A stretch of 64,000 bases of DNA from Micromonospora sp. CP22. GTDB taxonomy: Bacteria > Actinomycetota > Actinomycetes > Mycobacteriales > Micromonosporaceae. The position numbers were made by a program, and so were the translations under genes. The stretch spans positions 207,853 to 271,852 of the forward strand of contig NZ_VCJO01000004.1 of the NCBI RefSeq assembly GCF_009712475.1, written 5' to 3'. This document shows, piece by piece, positions 25,106 to 32,619 of the stretch. Each line of letters begins with the position of its first letter. Within the stretch, counting starts at the first letter, position 1. The notes beneath the pieces were generated by a model, which did no database searches, was not told the origin of the DNA, and saw nothing but the letters and a program-made list of their open reading frames with translations.

Positions 25106-25987
25106 ATGTACCGACCCGCCATCGACGTCGACGCCGTCACCGCGATCGACATGCACGTGCACATCGAGGTCGACGCGCACGGCCACAACTCGCTGCCCGA
25201 CGACCTGGTGGCCGCGGTGTCGAAGTACTTCAAGGCCGACGGGCCACGCCCGGCGATCGACGCGGTGGCGCAGTACTACCGGGAACGCCAGATGGCGGCC
25301 GTGGTGTTCACGGTGGACGCCCGCACCCAGCTGGCCCACCAGCCGCTGTCGAGCGTGGAGATCGCCCGCGCGGCGGCCGAGCACGCCGACGTGCTGATCC
25401 CCTTCGGCTCCGTCGACCCGCGCACCGGGGCGGCGGCGCTGGACCTCGCCACCCGGCTGATCGAGGACGAGGGCGTACGCGGCTTCAAGTTCCATCCCAC
25501 CGTGCAGGGCTTCGACCCGAGCCACGAGGAGTACGCCCCGCTGTGGGGTCTGCTGGAGAAGGCCGGCGTGCCCGCGCTGTTCCACACCGGGCAGACCGGG
25601 ATCGGTGCCGGGATGCCGGGCGGCTACGGTCTCCGGCTCGGCCTGTCGAACCCGATGCTGCTCGATCCCATCGCGGCCGAGTTCCCGGATCTCCAGATCA
25701 TCATGGCCCATCCGTCGGTGCCCTGGCAGGACGAGGCGTTGTCGGTGGCCACCCACAAGCCCAACACCTGGATCGACCTGTCCGGCTGGAGCCCGAAGTA
25801 CTTCCCGGCGGAGCTGGTGCGGTACGCCAACTCGCTGCTCAAGCGCCGGGTGCTCTTCGGCACCGACTACCCGCTGCTCACCCCCGACCGTTGGCTCCGG
25901 GATGTGCGCAGCACCGAACTCAAGCCCGAGGTGCTCCCCGGCATCCTGAAGGACAACGCCGTCCGGCTGTTGCGCCTGTCCAGCTGA
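25106..25987 (+). CDS. couO: ACMSD-type amidohydrolase, probable side-chain-cleaving hydrolase (CouO-like)
   Basis: A 293-residue TIM-barrel metal hydrolase of the amidohydrolase-2 (ACMSD) group: DMHVHIE near residue 15, KFHPT near 131, FHTGQTG near 157, MAHPS near 199 and FGTDYPLL near 252 supply metal ligands. In the cou pathway an amidohydrolase of this kind is thought to release 4-hydroxybenzoate from the 3-oxoacyl-CoA intermediate. It lies 23 bp after the SDR gene. Confidence 0.75.
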   Translation: MYRPAIDVDAVTAIDMHVHIEVDAHGHNSLPDDLVAAVSKYFKADGPRPAIDAVAQYYRERQMAAVVFTVDARTQLAHQPLSSVEIARAAAEHADVLIPFGSVDPRTGAAALDLATRLIEDEGVRGFKFHPTVQGFDPSHEEYAPLWGLLEKAGVPALFHTGQTGIGAGMPGGYGLRLGLSNPMLLDPIAAEFPDLQIIMAHPSVPWQDEALSVATHKPNTWIDLSGWSPKYFPAELVRYANSLLKRRVLFGTDYPLLTPDRWLRDVRSTELKPEVLPGILKDNAVRLLRLSS

Positions 25988-26004
25988 CGACGAGAGGGAA
26001 GCTC

Positions 26005-26457
26005 ATGACGACGACGATCACCTACGAACAGCTCACCGACCTTGCCGGCACCGACCTCGGCTACACCGAGTACCGGACGGTGACCCAGGACCAGGTGAAC
26101 CTCTTCGCCGACGCCACCGACGACCACCAGTGGATCCACGTCGACCCGGAGCGGGCGAAGAACGGGCCGTTCGGCGCGCCCATCGCCCACGGCTTCCTGA
26201 CGCTCTCCCTGGCGGTGCCCTTCTGGACCGAACTGCTCGACGTCAAGGGTGTCACCACGAAGGTCAACTACGGCCTCGACAAGGTGCGCTTCCCGGCTCC
26301 CGTCAAGGTCGGATCCCGGGTACGCATGAAGGCGACCGTCGTCGACGTCGTCGAGGTGACCGGCGGCTACCAGATCTCCGTCGACCAGACGATCGAGATC
26401 GAGGGCGGCACCAAGCCCGCCGTGGTGGCCCGCGGCCTCTACCGCTTCTACGCCTGA
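26005..26457 (+). CDS. couM: MaoC-like enoyl-CoA hydratase (CouM-like)
   Basis: A 150-residue hot-dog hydratase with FADATDDHQWIHVDPERA and PIAHGFLTLSLAVPF. It would add water across the side-chain double bond of p-hydroxycinnamoyl-CoA. The ATG at 26005 follows GAGAGGGA, 17 bp after the amidohydrolase stop; the longer open frame upstream is a shadow. It shares the DDHQWIH core with the MaoC gene at 10062. Confidence 0.85.
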   Translation: MTTTITYEQLTDLAGTDLGYTEYRTVTQDQVNLFADATDDHQWIHVDPERAKNGPFGAPIAHGFLTLSLAVPFWTELLDVKGVTTKVNYGLDKVRFPAPVKVGSRVRMKATVVDVVEVTGGYQISVDQTIEIEGGTKPAVVARGLYRFYA

Positions 26458-26524
26458 GCAGCACGGGCGGACCGGCCGGGACGGTCACGCGCCGACGCAC
26501 CCCTCCACCACCGGGAGACCGCTG

Positions 26525-28057
26525 ATGCACGAACAGGGAATCGGTGCCTGGTTGGCCAAGCGCCGGCTCAAATCCCCCGACAAGGTCGCCCTCGTCCACG
26601 GCGAGGACGCCACGGTGACGTACCGCCAGTTCGCCGACGGCGCGGACCGGGTCACCGCGCTGCTGCGGAGCCTCGGCGTCGGCAAGGGCGACGCGGTGGC
26701 CTACCTGGGCGAGAACAGCCCGGACTTCCTCCAGGTGATGTTCGGCGCGGCCCGGATGGGTGCGGTCTTCGTCCCGGTCAACACCCGGCTGGCGCCGCCC
26801 GAGGTCGCCCACGTCCTCACCGACTGCGGTGCGCGGGTGCTGATCCACGATGCCGAGTTCACGCCACGGGTGCAGGCCGCCACCGACGCCGGGCCGTCGC
26901 CGCACGTCGTCGTCACCGGCGCGGGCACCGCCGACCGGCCGGGCCTGGCCCACCTGCTGAGCACGGTCGCCGGGGACGACGCGGTCGCCGCCGAGGTGGG
27001 CATGGACGACCCGGCCGCGATCATCTACACCTCGGGTACGACCGGCCGGGCCAAGGGCGCGGTGCTGACCCACGGCAACCTCACCTGGGTCGCGCTCAAC
27101 TGCGTGGTCGATTACGACGTCGTCTCGACCGACATCGCGCTGATGATCTCGCCGTTGTTCCACGTCGCGTCCCTCGGCATGGGGGCGCTGCCGGTGATCC
27201 TCAAGGGCGCCACGCTCGTGCTGGAGAAGGGCTTCGAGCCGGGTCGGGCGCTCGCCCAGATCGAACGGCACGGCGTCACCATGCTCAGCGGCGTCCCGAC
27301 CACCTACCAGTTGATGGCCGACCACCCGAACTGGGCCACCACCGATCTGTCCACGTTGGCCAAGCTGACCTGTGGTGGTTCGGCCGTGCCCACCCGGATC
27401 CTCACCGCCTACGAGGAACGCGGCCTGTCCTTCTCGCAGGGCTACGGCATGACGGAGGCGTCGCCGGGCGCGACGTCGCTGCCACCGGCGATGACCCGCG
27501 CCAAGCAGGGCAGCGTGGGCCTGCCGCACTTCTTCACCAGCGTGCGGATCGCCGACGAACACGGCAAGCCGATCGCCGACGACGGCATCGGCGAGATCCA
27601 GATCTGCGGCCCGAACGTCTTCCCCGGTTACCACCTGCTGCCCGAGGCGACGGCCGACGCGTTCACCGAGGACGGCTGGTTCCGCTCCGGCGACCTCGGC
27701 TACCTGGACGCCGACGGCTACCTCTACATCGCGGGCCGACTCAAAGACATGATCATCTCGGGGGGCGAGAACATCTACCCGGCCGAGATCGAAGTCCTGA
27801 TCGGCGAGATCGACGGGGTGACCGGGGTGGCGGTCATCGGCGTACCGGACGAGCAGTGGGGCGAGGTTCCCTGGGCGATCCTGACGGTACGGGAGGGCAC
27901 GACGATCGACGTGTTCGCCGTGCGGCAGTTCCTCAACGGCAAGGTCGCCCGCTACAAGCTGCCCAAGAACGTCATCGTCGTCGACGAGCTACCGCGTACC
28001 GCGTCGGGCAAGGTGCGCAAGGCCGAGCTGCGGAACCGGTTCGGTGGGGCCGGGTGA
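26525..28057 (+). CDS. couL: AMP-forming CoA ligase, probable p-hydroxycinnamoyl-CoA synthetase (CouL-like)
   Basis: A 510-residue ANL-family ligase with all core motifs: P-loop YTSGTTGRAKG (168-178), YGMTE, SGDLG, GRLKDMIISGGENIYPAEIE and catalytic Lys496 in ASGKVRK. In this operon it would activate p-coumarate or related hydroxycinnamates with ATP and CoA. It is intact, unlike the ligase remnant at 9256-10065. It converges on the PaaX-like gene. Confidence 0.8.
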   Translation: MHEQGIGAWLAKRRLKSPDKVALVHGEDATVTYRQFADGADRVTALLRSLGVGKGDAVAYLGENSPDFLQVMFGAARMGAVFVPVNTRLAPPEVAHVLTDCGARVLIHDAEFTPRVQAATDAGPSPHVVVTGAGTADRPGLAHLLSTVAGDDAVAAEVGMDDPAAIIYTSGTTGRAKGAVLTHGNLTWVALNCVVDYDVVSTDIALMISPLFHVASLGMGALPVILKGATLVLEKGFEPGRALAQIERHGVTMLSGVPTTYQLMADHPNWATTDLSTLAKLTCGGSAVPTRILTAYEERGLSFSQGYGMTEASPGATSLPPAMTRAKQGSVGLPHFFTSVRIADEHGKPIADDGIGEIQICGPNVFPGYHLLPEATADAFTEDGWFRSGDLGYLDADGYLYIAGRLKDMIISGGENIYPAEIEVLIGEIDGVTGVAVIGVPDEQWGEVPWAILTVREGTTIDVFAVRQFLNGKVARYKLPKNVIVVDELPRTASGKVRKAELRNRFGGAG

Positions 28058-28087
28058 CAGCCTGACGCCGGGCGGTCCGGCGCGGCG

Positions 28088-28945
28088 CTACACCTTGCCG
28101 GAGCGCCGCCCGGATCGCACCGCGACCCGGGACCCGGCACCGCCCCCGTTGACGAGCGTGTCGAACTCCTCGGCGGAGGCCGCCGCCAACCGCTCGTGCA
28201 TCTGCCGGTAGACCTGGGTGGAACGCCCGGCCGGCCACTGCGCGTCCATGAACTCACGCGGCAGTCGCGGGTCGGCGCGCAGCAACGCCAGCCAGTCGGC
28301 CACCAGCATCGTCCGCAGGGTCAACGCGCTCGACGCCTGGGCCGTGGCCCCCGGGTCGTCCCACACCTCGATGAACGCCAGGTGCTCACGGCGGATCGCC
28401 TCGATGTCCCACGCCGAGCGGACACTGTCGGCGATCGGGAACCCGGCCATCTCCCGGGCGTGGAAGGCGATGACCGTCTTGGGGGGAAGGTCCCGGCACA
28501 GCGGCTCCAACGACCCGGCGAGCTCCACCTCGCCGGGAGCGAGCCAGAGCCCGTCGCGCAACGGCGCAAAGCCCTCCCAGGTGAGGGTGGACCGCAACCG
28601 GTGCCGCAGGGTCCGCTGCCCCTCCGGGATCGTGAACGTCACGAGGGTCCACCCGGTGCCCTGTGGATCGAACGGGCGCGGGCCACGCACCCGGGCGGTG
28701 GCCTCGCGCAACACCGCCACCCCGTGCTCGGTCAGCGAGAACAGGATCTCCCGGCCGCTCTTGCTCCGGTCGAGAATGCCGGTCTGCACCAGCCGGTCCA
28801 GGGTGGCCCGCGTCGCCGGTGCGGCGACGCCGGCTCCTTCGAGCACCCCGATCAGGACGCTGGCGCGAATGGGGCCCGGATCATCGTCGACGACGTGCTC
28901 ACCAAAGAACGCGAGCAACAGTTGCTTCGGCTGACGACTGCGCAC
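28088..28945 (-). CDS. PaaX-family transcriptional regulator
   Basis: About 285 residues. The N-terminal winged helix (SRQPKQLLLAFFGEHVV, then RATLDRLVQTGILDR), the middle GWTLVTFTIPEGQRTLRHRLRSTLTWEGFAPLRDGLWLAPG and the C-terminal helical domain match PaaX, the phenylacetyl-CoA-responsive repressor family. No paa genes adjoin it, so it may act on the ABC importer just downstream or on the neighbouring CoA-thioester pathway. GTG at 28945 follows GGGAGGAAGA; the frame to 29104 is a shadow. Confidence 0.82.
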   Translation of the reverse strand: MRSRQPKQLLLAFFGEHVVDDDPGPIRASVLIGVLEGAGVAAPATRATLDRLVQTGILDRSKSGREILFSLTEHGVAVLREATARVRGPRPFDPQGTGWTLVTFTIPEGQRTLRHRLRSTLTWEGFAPLRDGLWLAPGEVELAGSLEPLCRDLPPKTVIAFHAREMAGFPIADSVRSAWDIEAIRREHLAFIEVWDDPGATAQASSALTLRTMLVADWLALLRADPRLPREFMDAQWPAGRSTQVYRQMHERLAAASAEEFDTLVNGGGAGSRVAVRSGRRSGKV

Positions 28946-28982
28946 AGCTCTTCCTCCCGGGCGAAACAGCCCCTCGGCACGA

Positions 28983-29783
28983 TCACGGGGCGACGGTCTG
29001 CCCGCGCTTCGCCCGCTGGATCTGGTCGTAGACGTGGGTACGCAGCTCGGTGAAGCGCGGCATCGCCCGGGTGCTGATCTGGTCCCGCTCCGCCGGTAGG
29101 TCAACGGTCAGATCCTCCTGCACCCAGGTCGGCGACGCGGACAACACCAGCACCCGCTCGCCAAGGTAGACGGACTCGTCGATGTCGTGGGTCACGAAGA
29201 GGACCGAGATGCCCCGTGTCGTGTGCAGCTCACGGACGAGGTCCTCCAGGTCCGCGCGGGTCTGCGCGTCGACCGCGGCGAACGGCTCGTCCATGATGAG
29301 CACCTCGGGTTGGTACGCGATGGCCCGCGCGATCGCCACCCGTTGCTGCATACCGCCCGACAGTTGCCACGGGTGGCTGCGTCCCGCGTGGCCCAACCCG
29401 ACCGCCTCGATGGCGTCGGTGACGAGCTTCTCGCGGGCCGCCCGGGAGAGTCGCTTGTGGCGCAGCGGCAGCTCCACGTTGCCCCGGACGGTCAGCCACG
29501 GGTAGAGGCTGCGGCCGTACTCCTGGAAGACCACGGCCATCGCGGGGCTCGGCCCGGTCACCGGCTGCCCGTCCATCTCGACCAGGCCGCTGGTGGGTCG
29601 CAGCAGGCCGGCGAGGCATTTCAACAGGGTCGTCTTGCCGCAGCCCGACGGCCCGACGATGCAGACGAGTTCACCCGAGCGCATGGTGAAGCTGATGTCC
29701 CCGATCGCCTCGACGTCGCCGTTCGCGGACTCGTAGACCTTGCGCAGGTGCTCCACCCGCAGCAGCGTGCTCCGGTCAGGCAC
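28983..29783 (-). CDS. ABC transporter ATP-binding protein (SsuB/TauB-like)
   Basis: A 266-residue ATPase of the nitrate/sulfonate/taurine-type importer group. Walker A GPSGCGKTT, signature LSGGMQQRVAIARA, Walker B VLIMDEPFAAVD and the H-loop FVTHDIDE are intact. GTG at 29783 follows GGGAGG and overlaps the permease end by 8 bp. It energises the two permeases and lipoprotein encoded upstream; the substrate is not determined. Confidence 0.9.
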   Translation of the reverse strand: MPDRSTLLRVEHLRKVYESANGDVEAIGDISFTMRSGELVCIVGPSGCGKTTLLKCLAGLLRPTSGLVEMDGQPVTGPSPAMAVVFQEYGRSLYPWLTVRGNVELPLRHKRLSRAAREKLVTDAIEAVGLGHAGRSHPWQLSGGMQQRVAIARAIAYQPEVLIMDEPFAAVDAQTRADLEDLVRELHTTRGISVLFVTHDIDESVYLGERVLVLSASPTWVQEDLTVDLPAERDQISTRAMPRFTELRTHVYDQIQRAKRGQTVAP

Positions 29784-30600
29784 GATTGACCTCCCTGATT
29801 CCGTGGTACCAGCGCAGCACCCGTCGCTCGACGACACCGAAGGTCGCGGCGAGGAGAACGCCGACGAGGCCGAGCAGGAGAATGCCGCTCCACATCTCGG
29901 CGATGAGGTAGTTACGTTGGAAGTAGGCGATCCGGTAGCCCAGACCGGCGGACGAGGCGAACATCTCCGAGATGACCATCAGGATCAGCGCGACCGAGAG
30001 CCCCTGCCGCACTCCGGTCATGATCCGCGGGCTGGCCGCCGGGAGCACCAGGAACCAGAGCCGCTCCCACCAGGTGATCTGGAACGAGTCGGCGGTCTCG
30101 GACATCACGCTGTCGGTGGACCGGACCCCGTCGATCGTGTTCAACAGGATGGGCCAGACCGCGCCGAAGACGATGACGGCCACCTTCATCGTGTCGGTGA
30201 TGCCCAGCAGCAGCATCATCACCGGGATCAACACCGGCGGTGGGATGGCGCGGAAGAACTCCAGCAACGGTTCGAGCAGTTCGCGTAGCCATTGGAACAG
30301 CCCGATGAGCGTGCCGGCGGCGACCCCGACCACGATCGAGGCGGCGATGCCGAGGGCGAGCCGGTAGAGGCTCGGCAACACGTCGTCGACGAACGCGGGG
30401 CCGATCCAGGTCTCCCGGAAGGCCTCCAGGATGGTGAGCGGGCCGGGGAAGAAGCGGTTGGTCGACGAGGTCGACGCCACTGCCCAGATCACCAGCAGCA
30501 GGAAGGGCAGCCCGAGCGAGTAGAGGAAGCCGGCGGCGACGCGACGCCCGAGGGCGCGACCGCGCGACCGGTTGGCGATCCGTGCGGTGTGGCCGGTCAC
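29776..30600 (-). CDS. ABC transporter permease (SsuC/TauC-like)
   Basis: A 274-residue inner-membrane permease with about six TM helices and the EAA-type loop (ETADSFQITWWERLWFLVLPAASPRIMTG) that docks on the ATPase. GTG start overlaps the other permease stop as GTGA. The two permeases are only moderately similar, so they probably form a heterodimeric channel. Confidence 0.88.
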   Translation of the reverse strand: MTGHTARIANRSRGRALGRRVAAGFLYSLGLPFLLLVIWAVASTSSTNRFFPGPLTILEAFRETWIGPAFVDDVLPSLYRLALGIAASIVVGVAAGTLIGLFQWLRELLEPLLEFFRAIPPPVLIPVMMLLLGITDTMKVAVIVFGAVWPILLNTIDGVRSTDSVMSETADSFQITWWERLWFLVLPAASPRIMTGVRQGLSVALILMVISEMFASSAGLGYRIAYFQRNYLIAEMWSGILLLGLVGVLLAATFGVVERRVLRWYHGIREVNRA

Positions 30601-31397
30601 AGGACCTCCTCTCCGCGTACGGACTGGTGCCAGGACAGCGAGCGCCGCTCGATGAACCGGAAGACCAGGTTCACCAGGAGCCCGAGCAGTCCGGTGACCA
30701 CCACGAGGGCGTACAGCCCGACGGCGTCACCGGCGGAGCGGGACAGCTCGATCATGCGTCCCAGGCCGGGATTGCCGATCACCATCTCGGCGGTGATGGC
30801 GAGGATGAGGGCGACCGCCGCGGCGAGCCGGACACCCGTCATGAGGTACGGCAGGGCGGTCGGCAGCACCAGGTGCGACAACCGTTCCCGGCGGGTGAGT
30901 CCGAAACTGCGGGCGGTGTCTCGGGCTACCGAGTCGACGTCGGCGACGCCGTAGATCACCTGCACGAACACCTGCCAGAACGACGCGTAGATGATGATGA
31001 GGAGCGCGGCCTGCATCCGGATGCCGAACACCAGCACGGCGAGCGGGATGAGCGCCACTGAGGGGATGGGCCGCAGGAATTCCACCACCGTGTGGGTGGC
31101 GCGGCGCAGGAAGGGCACCAGCCCGACGATCGTGCCGAGGACGACCGCGGCGAGAGTGGCCACGGTCAGCCCGATCGCCCAGGAGGTCATGGTGTGCCCG
31201 AGCCGACGCCAGAAGGCGAGGTCGCGAAGCTCCTCGGCGAGCCGGGCGAGCACGTCTGTGACGTACGGCAGGTACTCCGAGTTGACCAGGCCCAGCGTCG
31301 GGATCAGCTGCCAGACGACGAGGAACCCGGTCAGCCCGACGACGCCCAGCAGCACCTTGCGTAGCGAACGGGGACGCCGGATGGACAAGACGTGCAT
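30597..31397 (-). CDS. ABC transporter permease (SsuC/TauC-like)
   Basis: A 266-residue permease with about six TM helices and the EAA loop RDTARSFGLTRRERLSHLVLPTALPYLMTGVR. It is the first permease gene after the lipoprotein gene, separated from it by 66 bp that contain a strong hairpin (31421-31451). Confidence 0.88.
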   Translation of the reverse strand: MHVLSIRRPRSLRKVLLGVVGLTGFLVVWQLIPTLGLVNSEYLPYVTDVLARLAEELRDLAFWRRLGHTMTSWAIGLTVATLAAVVLGTIVGLVPFLRRATHTVVEFLRPIPSVALIPLAVLVFGIRMQAALLIIIYASFWQVFVQVIYGVADVDSVARDTARSFGLTRRERLSHLVLPTALPYLMTGVRLAAAVALILAITAEMVIGNPGLGRMIELSRSAGDAVGLYALVVVTGLLGLLVNLVFRFIERRSLSWHQSVRGEEVL

Positions 31398-31420
31398 GTT
31401 GCTCCCGTGGTCGGCGGCGA

Positions 31421-31451
31421 CGCCCTTCCCGGTCGGTCACCGGGAAGGGCG
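31421..31451 (-). terminator. intercistronic hairpin after the substrate-binding lipoprotein gene
   Basis: CGCCCTTCCCGG and CCGGGAAGGGCG form a perfect 12-bp stem with a 7-nt loop, 13 bp after the lipoprotein stop and 24 bp before the permease start. There is no T-run. It probably attenuates or stabilises the transcript so that more binding protein than permease is made. Confidence 0.6.
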
Positions 31452-31463
31452 GGACCGCGCCGG

Positions 31464-32435
31464 CTACTGCTGTTGGATGAGGCGATCGAAGTTGGGCTGC
31501 TGGTCGAGCACCTGGTACTTGCTGGCGAGCGTGGCCAGCGACTCCAGGCTCGCCCGGTCCAGCTCCCAGCTGAACCGGGGCAGCTTCACCGAGTCCGCGA
31601 CCGCCTCCGGGAGTTCCAGGTTGTCCTTGATCGCCTGACGGACGGCCGCCTCGTTGGCGGAGTCCTCCGCCCAGGCGAGCGTCTCCTTCATCGCCGCCGT
31701 GAAGTCGGCGATCAGCTTGGCGTCGGAGTCCAGCCGCTCCTTGGTCGCGATGGTGGTCAGCGTCGCGAGCCCGGGAGCGACCGCCTGGTAGGGCGCGACG
31801 ATGAAGGTGTCACCACGATTGCGCAGCTGGGTGACGAAGGGCTCCGGCACCCAGGCGGCGTCGATGTTGTCGGCTTCGAGTTGGGCCGGGACGTCGGGGA
31901 AGGCGACCTCGACGAACTTGATGCTCTTGGGGTCACCACCGTCCTTCTCCACCGCAGCCATGATCGTCACATCGCCGGCCGCGCCCAGGCTGTTGACCGA
32001 CACCCGCTTGCCGGCGAGCTCCGCCGGCCTGGTGATGCCCGACTTGGCCGAGGCCACGACGGCGTTGATGTCGTCGCCCTCGGCGTAGGACGACGCGTAG
32101 TTGCCGATCATCACAACGCCGAGGTCCTGCAGGTCGGCCCGGAACGGGCCGAACGGCTGACCGATGGCGAAGTCGATGTCACCGTTGATGAGCGCCGGGA
32201 TGGCCTGGGCGCCACCCTGGGCGGGCAGCACCTCGACGGTGAGCCCGTGCTTGGCGAAGATGCCGGCCTTCATCCCGCCCCACAACGCGGCGGTCTCGGT
32301 GATGGGCAGTGCCGCGACGCGAACCTGGCGCAGTTCGCCGCTGCTCTCGTCCGAGGGGGTGGCATCCGAGTCCGTACATCCGGCGAGCGCGACCGCGAGA
32401 CCCGCGATCAGCCCGAGCGTGAATACCTTCTTCAT
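31464..32435 (-). CDS. NMT1/SsuA-type ABC substrate-binding lipoprotein
   Basis: A 323-residue periplasmic-type binding protein tethered by a lipobox (LAGC, Cys20) after a KK-hydrophobic signal. VRVAALPITETAALWGGMKAGIFAKHGLTVEVLPAQGGAQAIPALINGDIDFA follows the NMT1/THI5-like fold used for sulfonates, pyrimidines, phthalates and other small acids. Lying between PaaX and hydroxycinnamate genes on one side and a LuxR gene on the other, an aromatic acid is a reasonable but unproved ligand. The ATG at 32435 is used; the upstream open frame lacks a signal. Confidence 0.85.
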   Translation of the reverse strand: MKKVFTLGLIAGLAVALAGCTDSDATPSDESSGELRQVRVAALPITETAALWGGMKAGIFAKHGLTVEVLPAQGGAQAIPALINGDIDFAIGQPFGPFRADLQDLGVVMIGNYASSYAEGDDINAVVASAKSGITRPAELAGKRVSVNSLGAAGDVTIMAAVEKDGGDPKSIKFVEVAFPDVPAQLEADNIDAAWVPEPFVTQLRNRGDTFIVAPYQAVAPGLATLTTIATKERLDSDAKLIADFTAAMKETLAWAEDSANEAAVRQAIKDNLELPEAVADSVKLPRFSWELDRASLESLATLASKYQVLDQQPNFDRLIQQQ

Positions 32436-32540
32436 CGACAAGGCCCTTCCTGGGCGGGGGTGGTGGGTGCGTGAACACCGACAGGTGCCTTGGGACCTGC
32501 GGCCGGTGCATGTGAGTGAGATCACCCGGCCGTGTTGGCC

Positions 32541-32569
32541 ATCGTCGGCCACCGTCCCGCAAATGTCAA
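32541..32569 (-). promoter_or_regulatory. possible promoter of the ABC importer operon
   Basis: On the minus strand TTGACA (32569-32564) and GACGAT (32546-32541) are 17 bp apart, about 105 bp upstream of the lipoprotein ATG. A second CTTGAC motif lies 20 bp further upstream. The -10 is weak. Confidence 0.35.
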
Positions 32570-32619
32570 GAAATTCTGACGCCCGTCAAGGATCGTTTAA
32601 ATATCGGTTTCGAAGGTGG

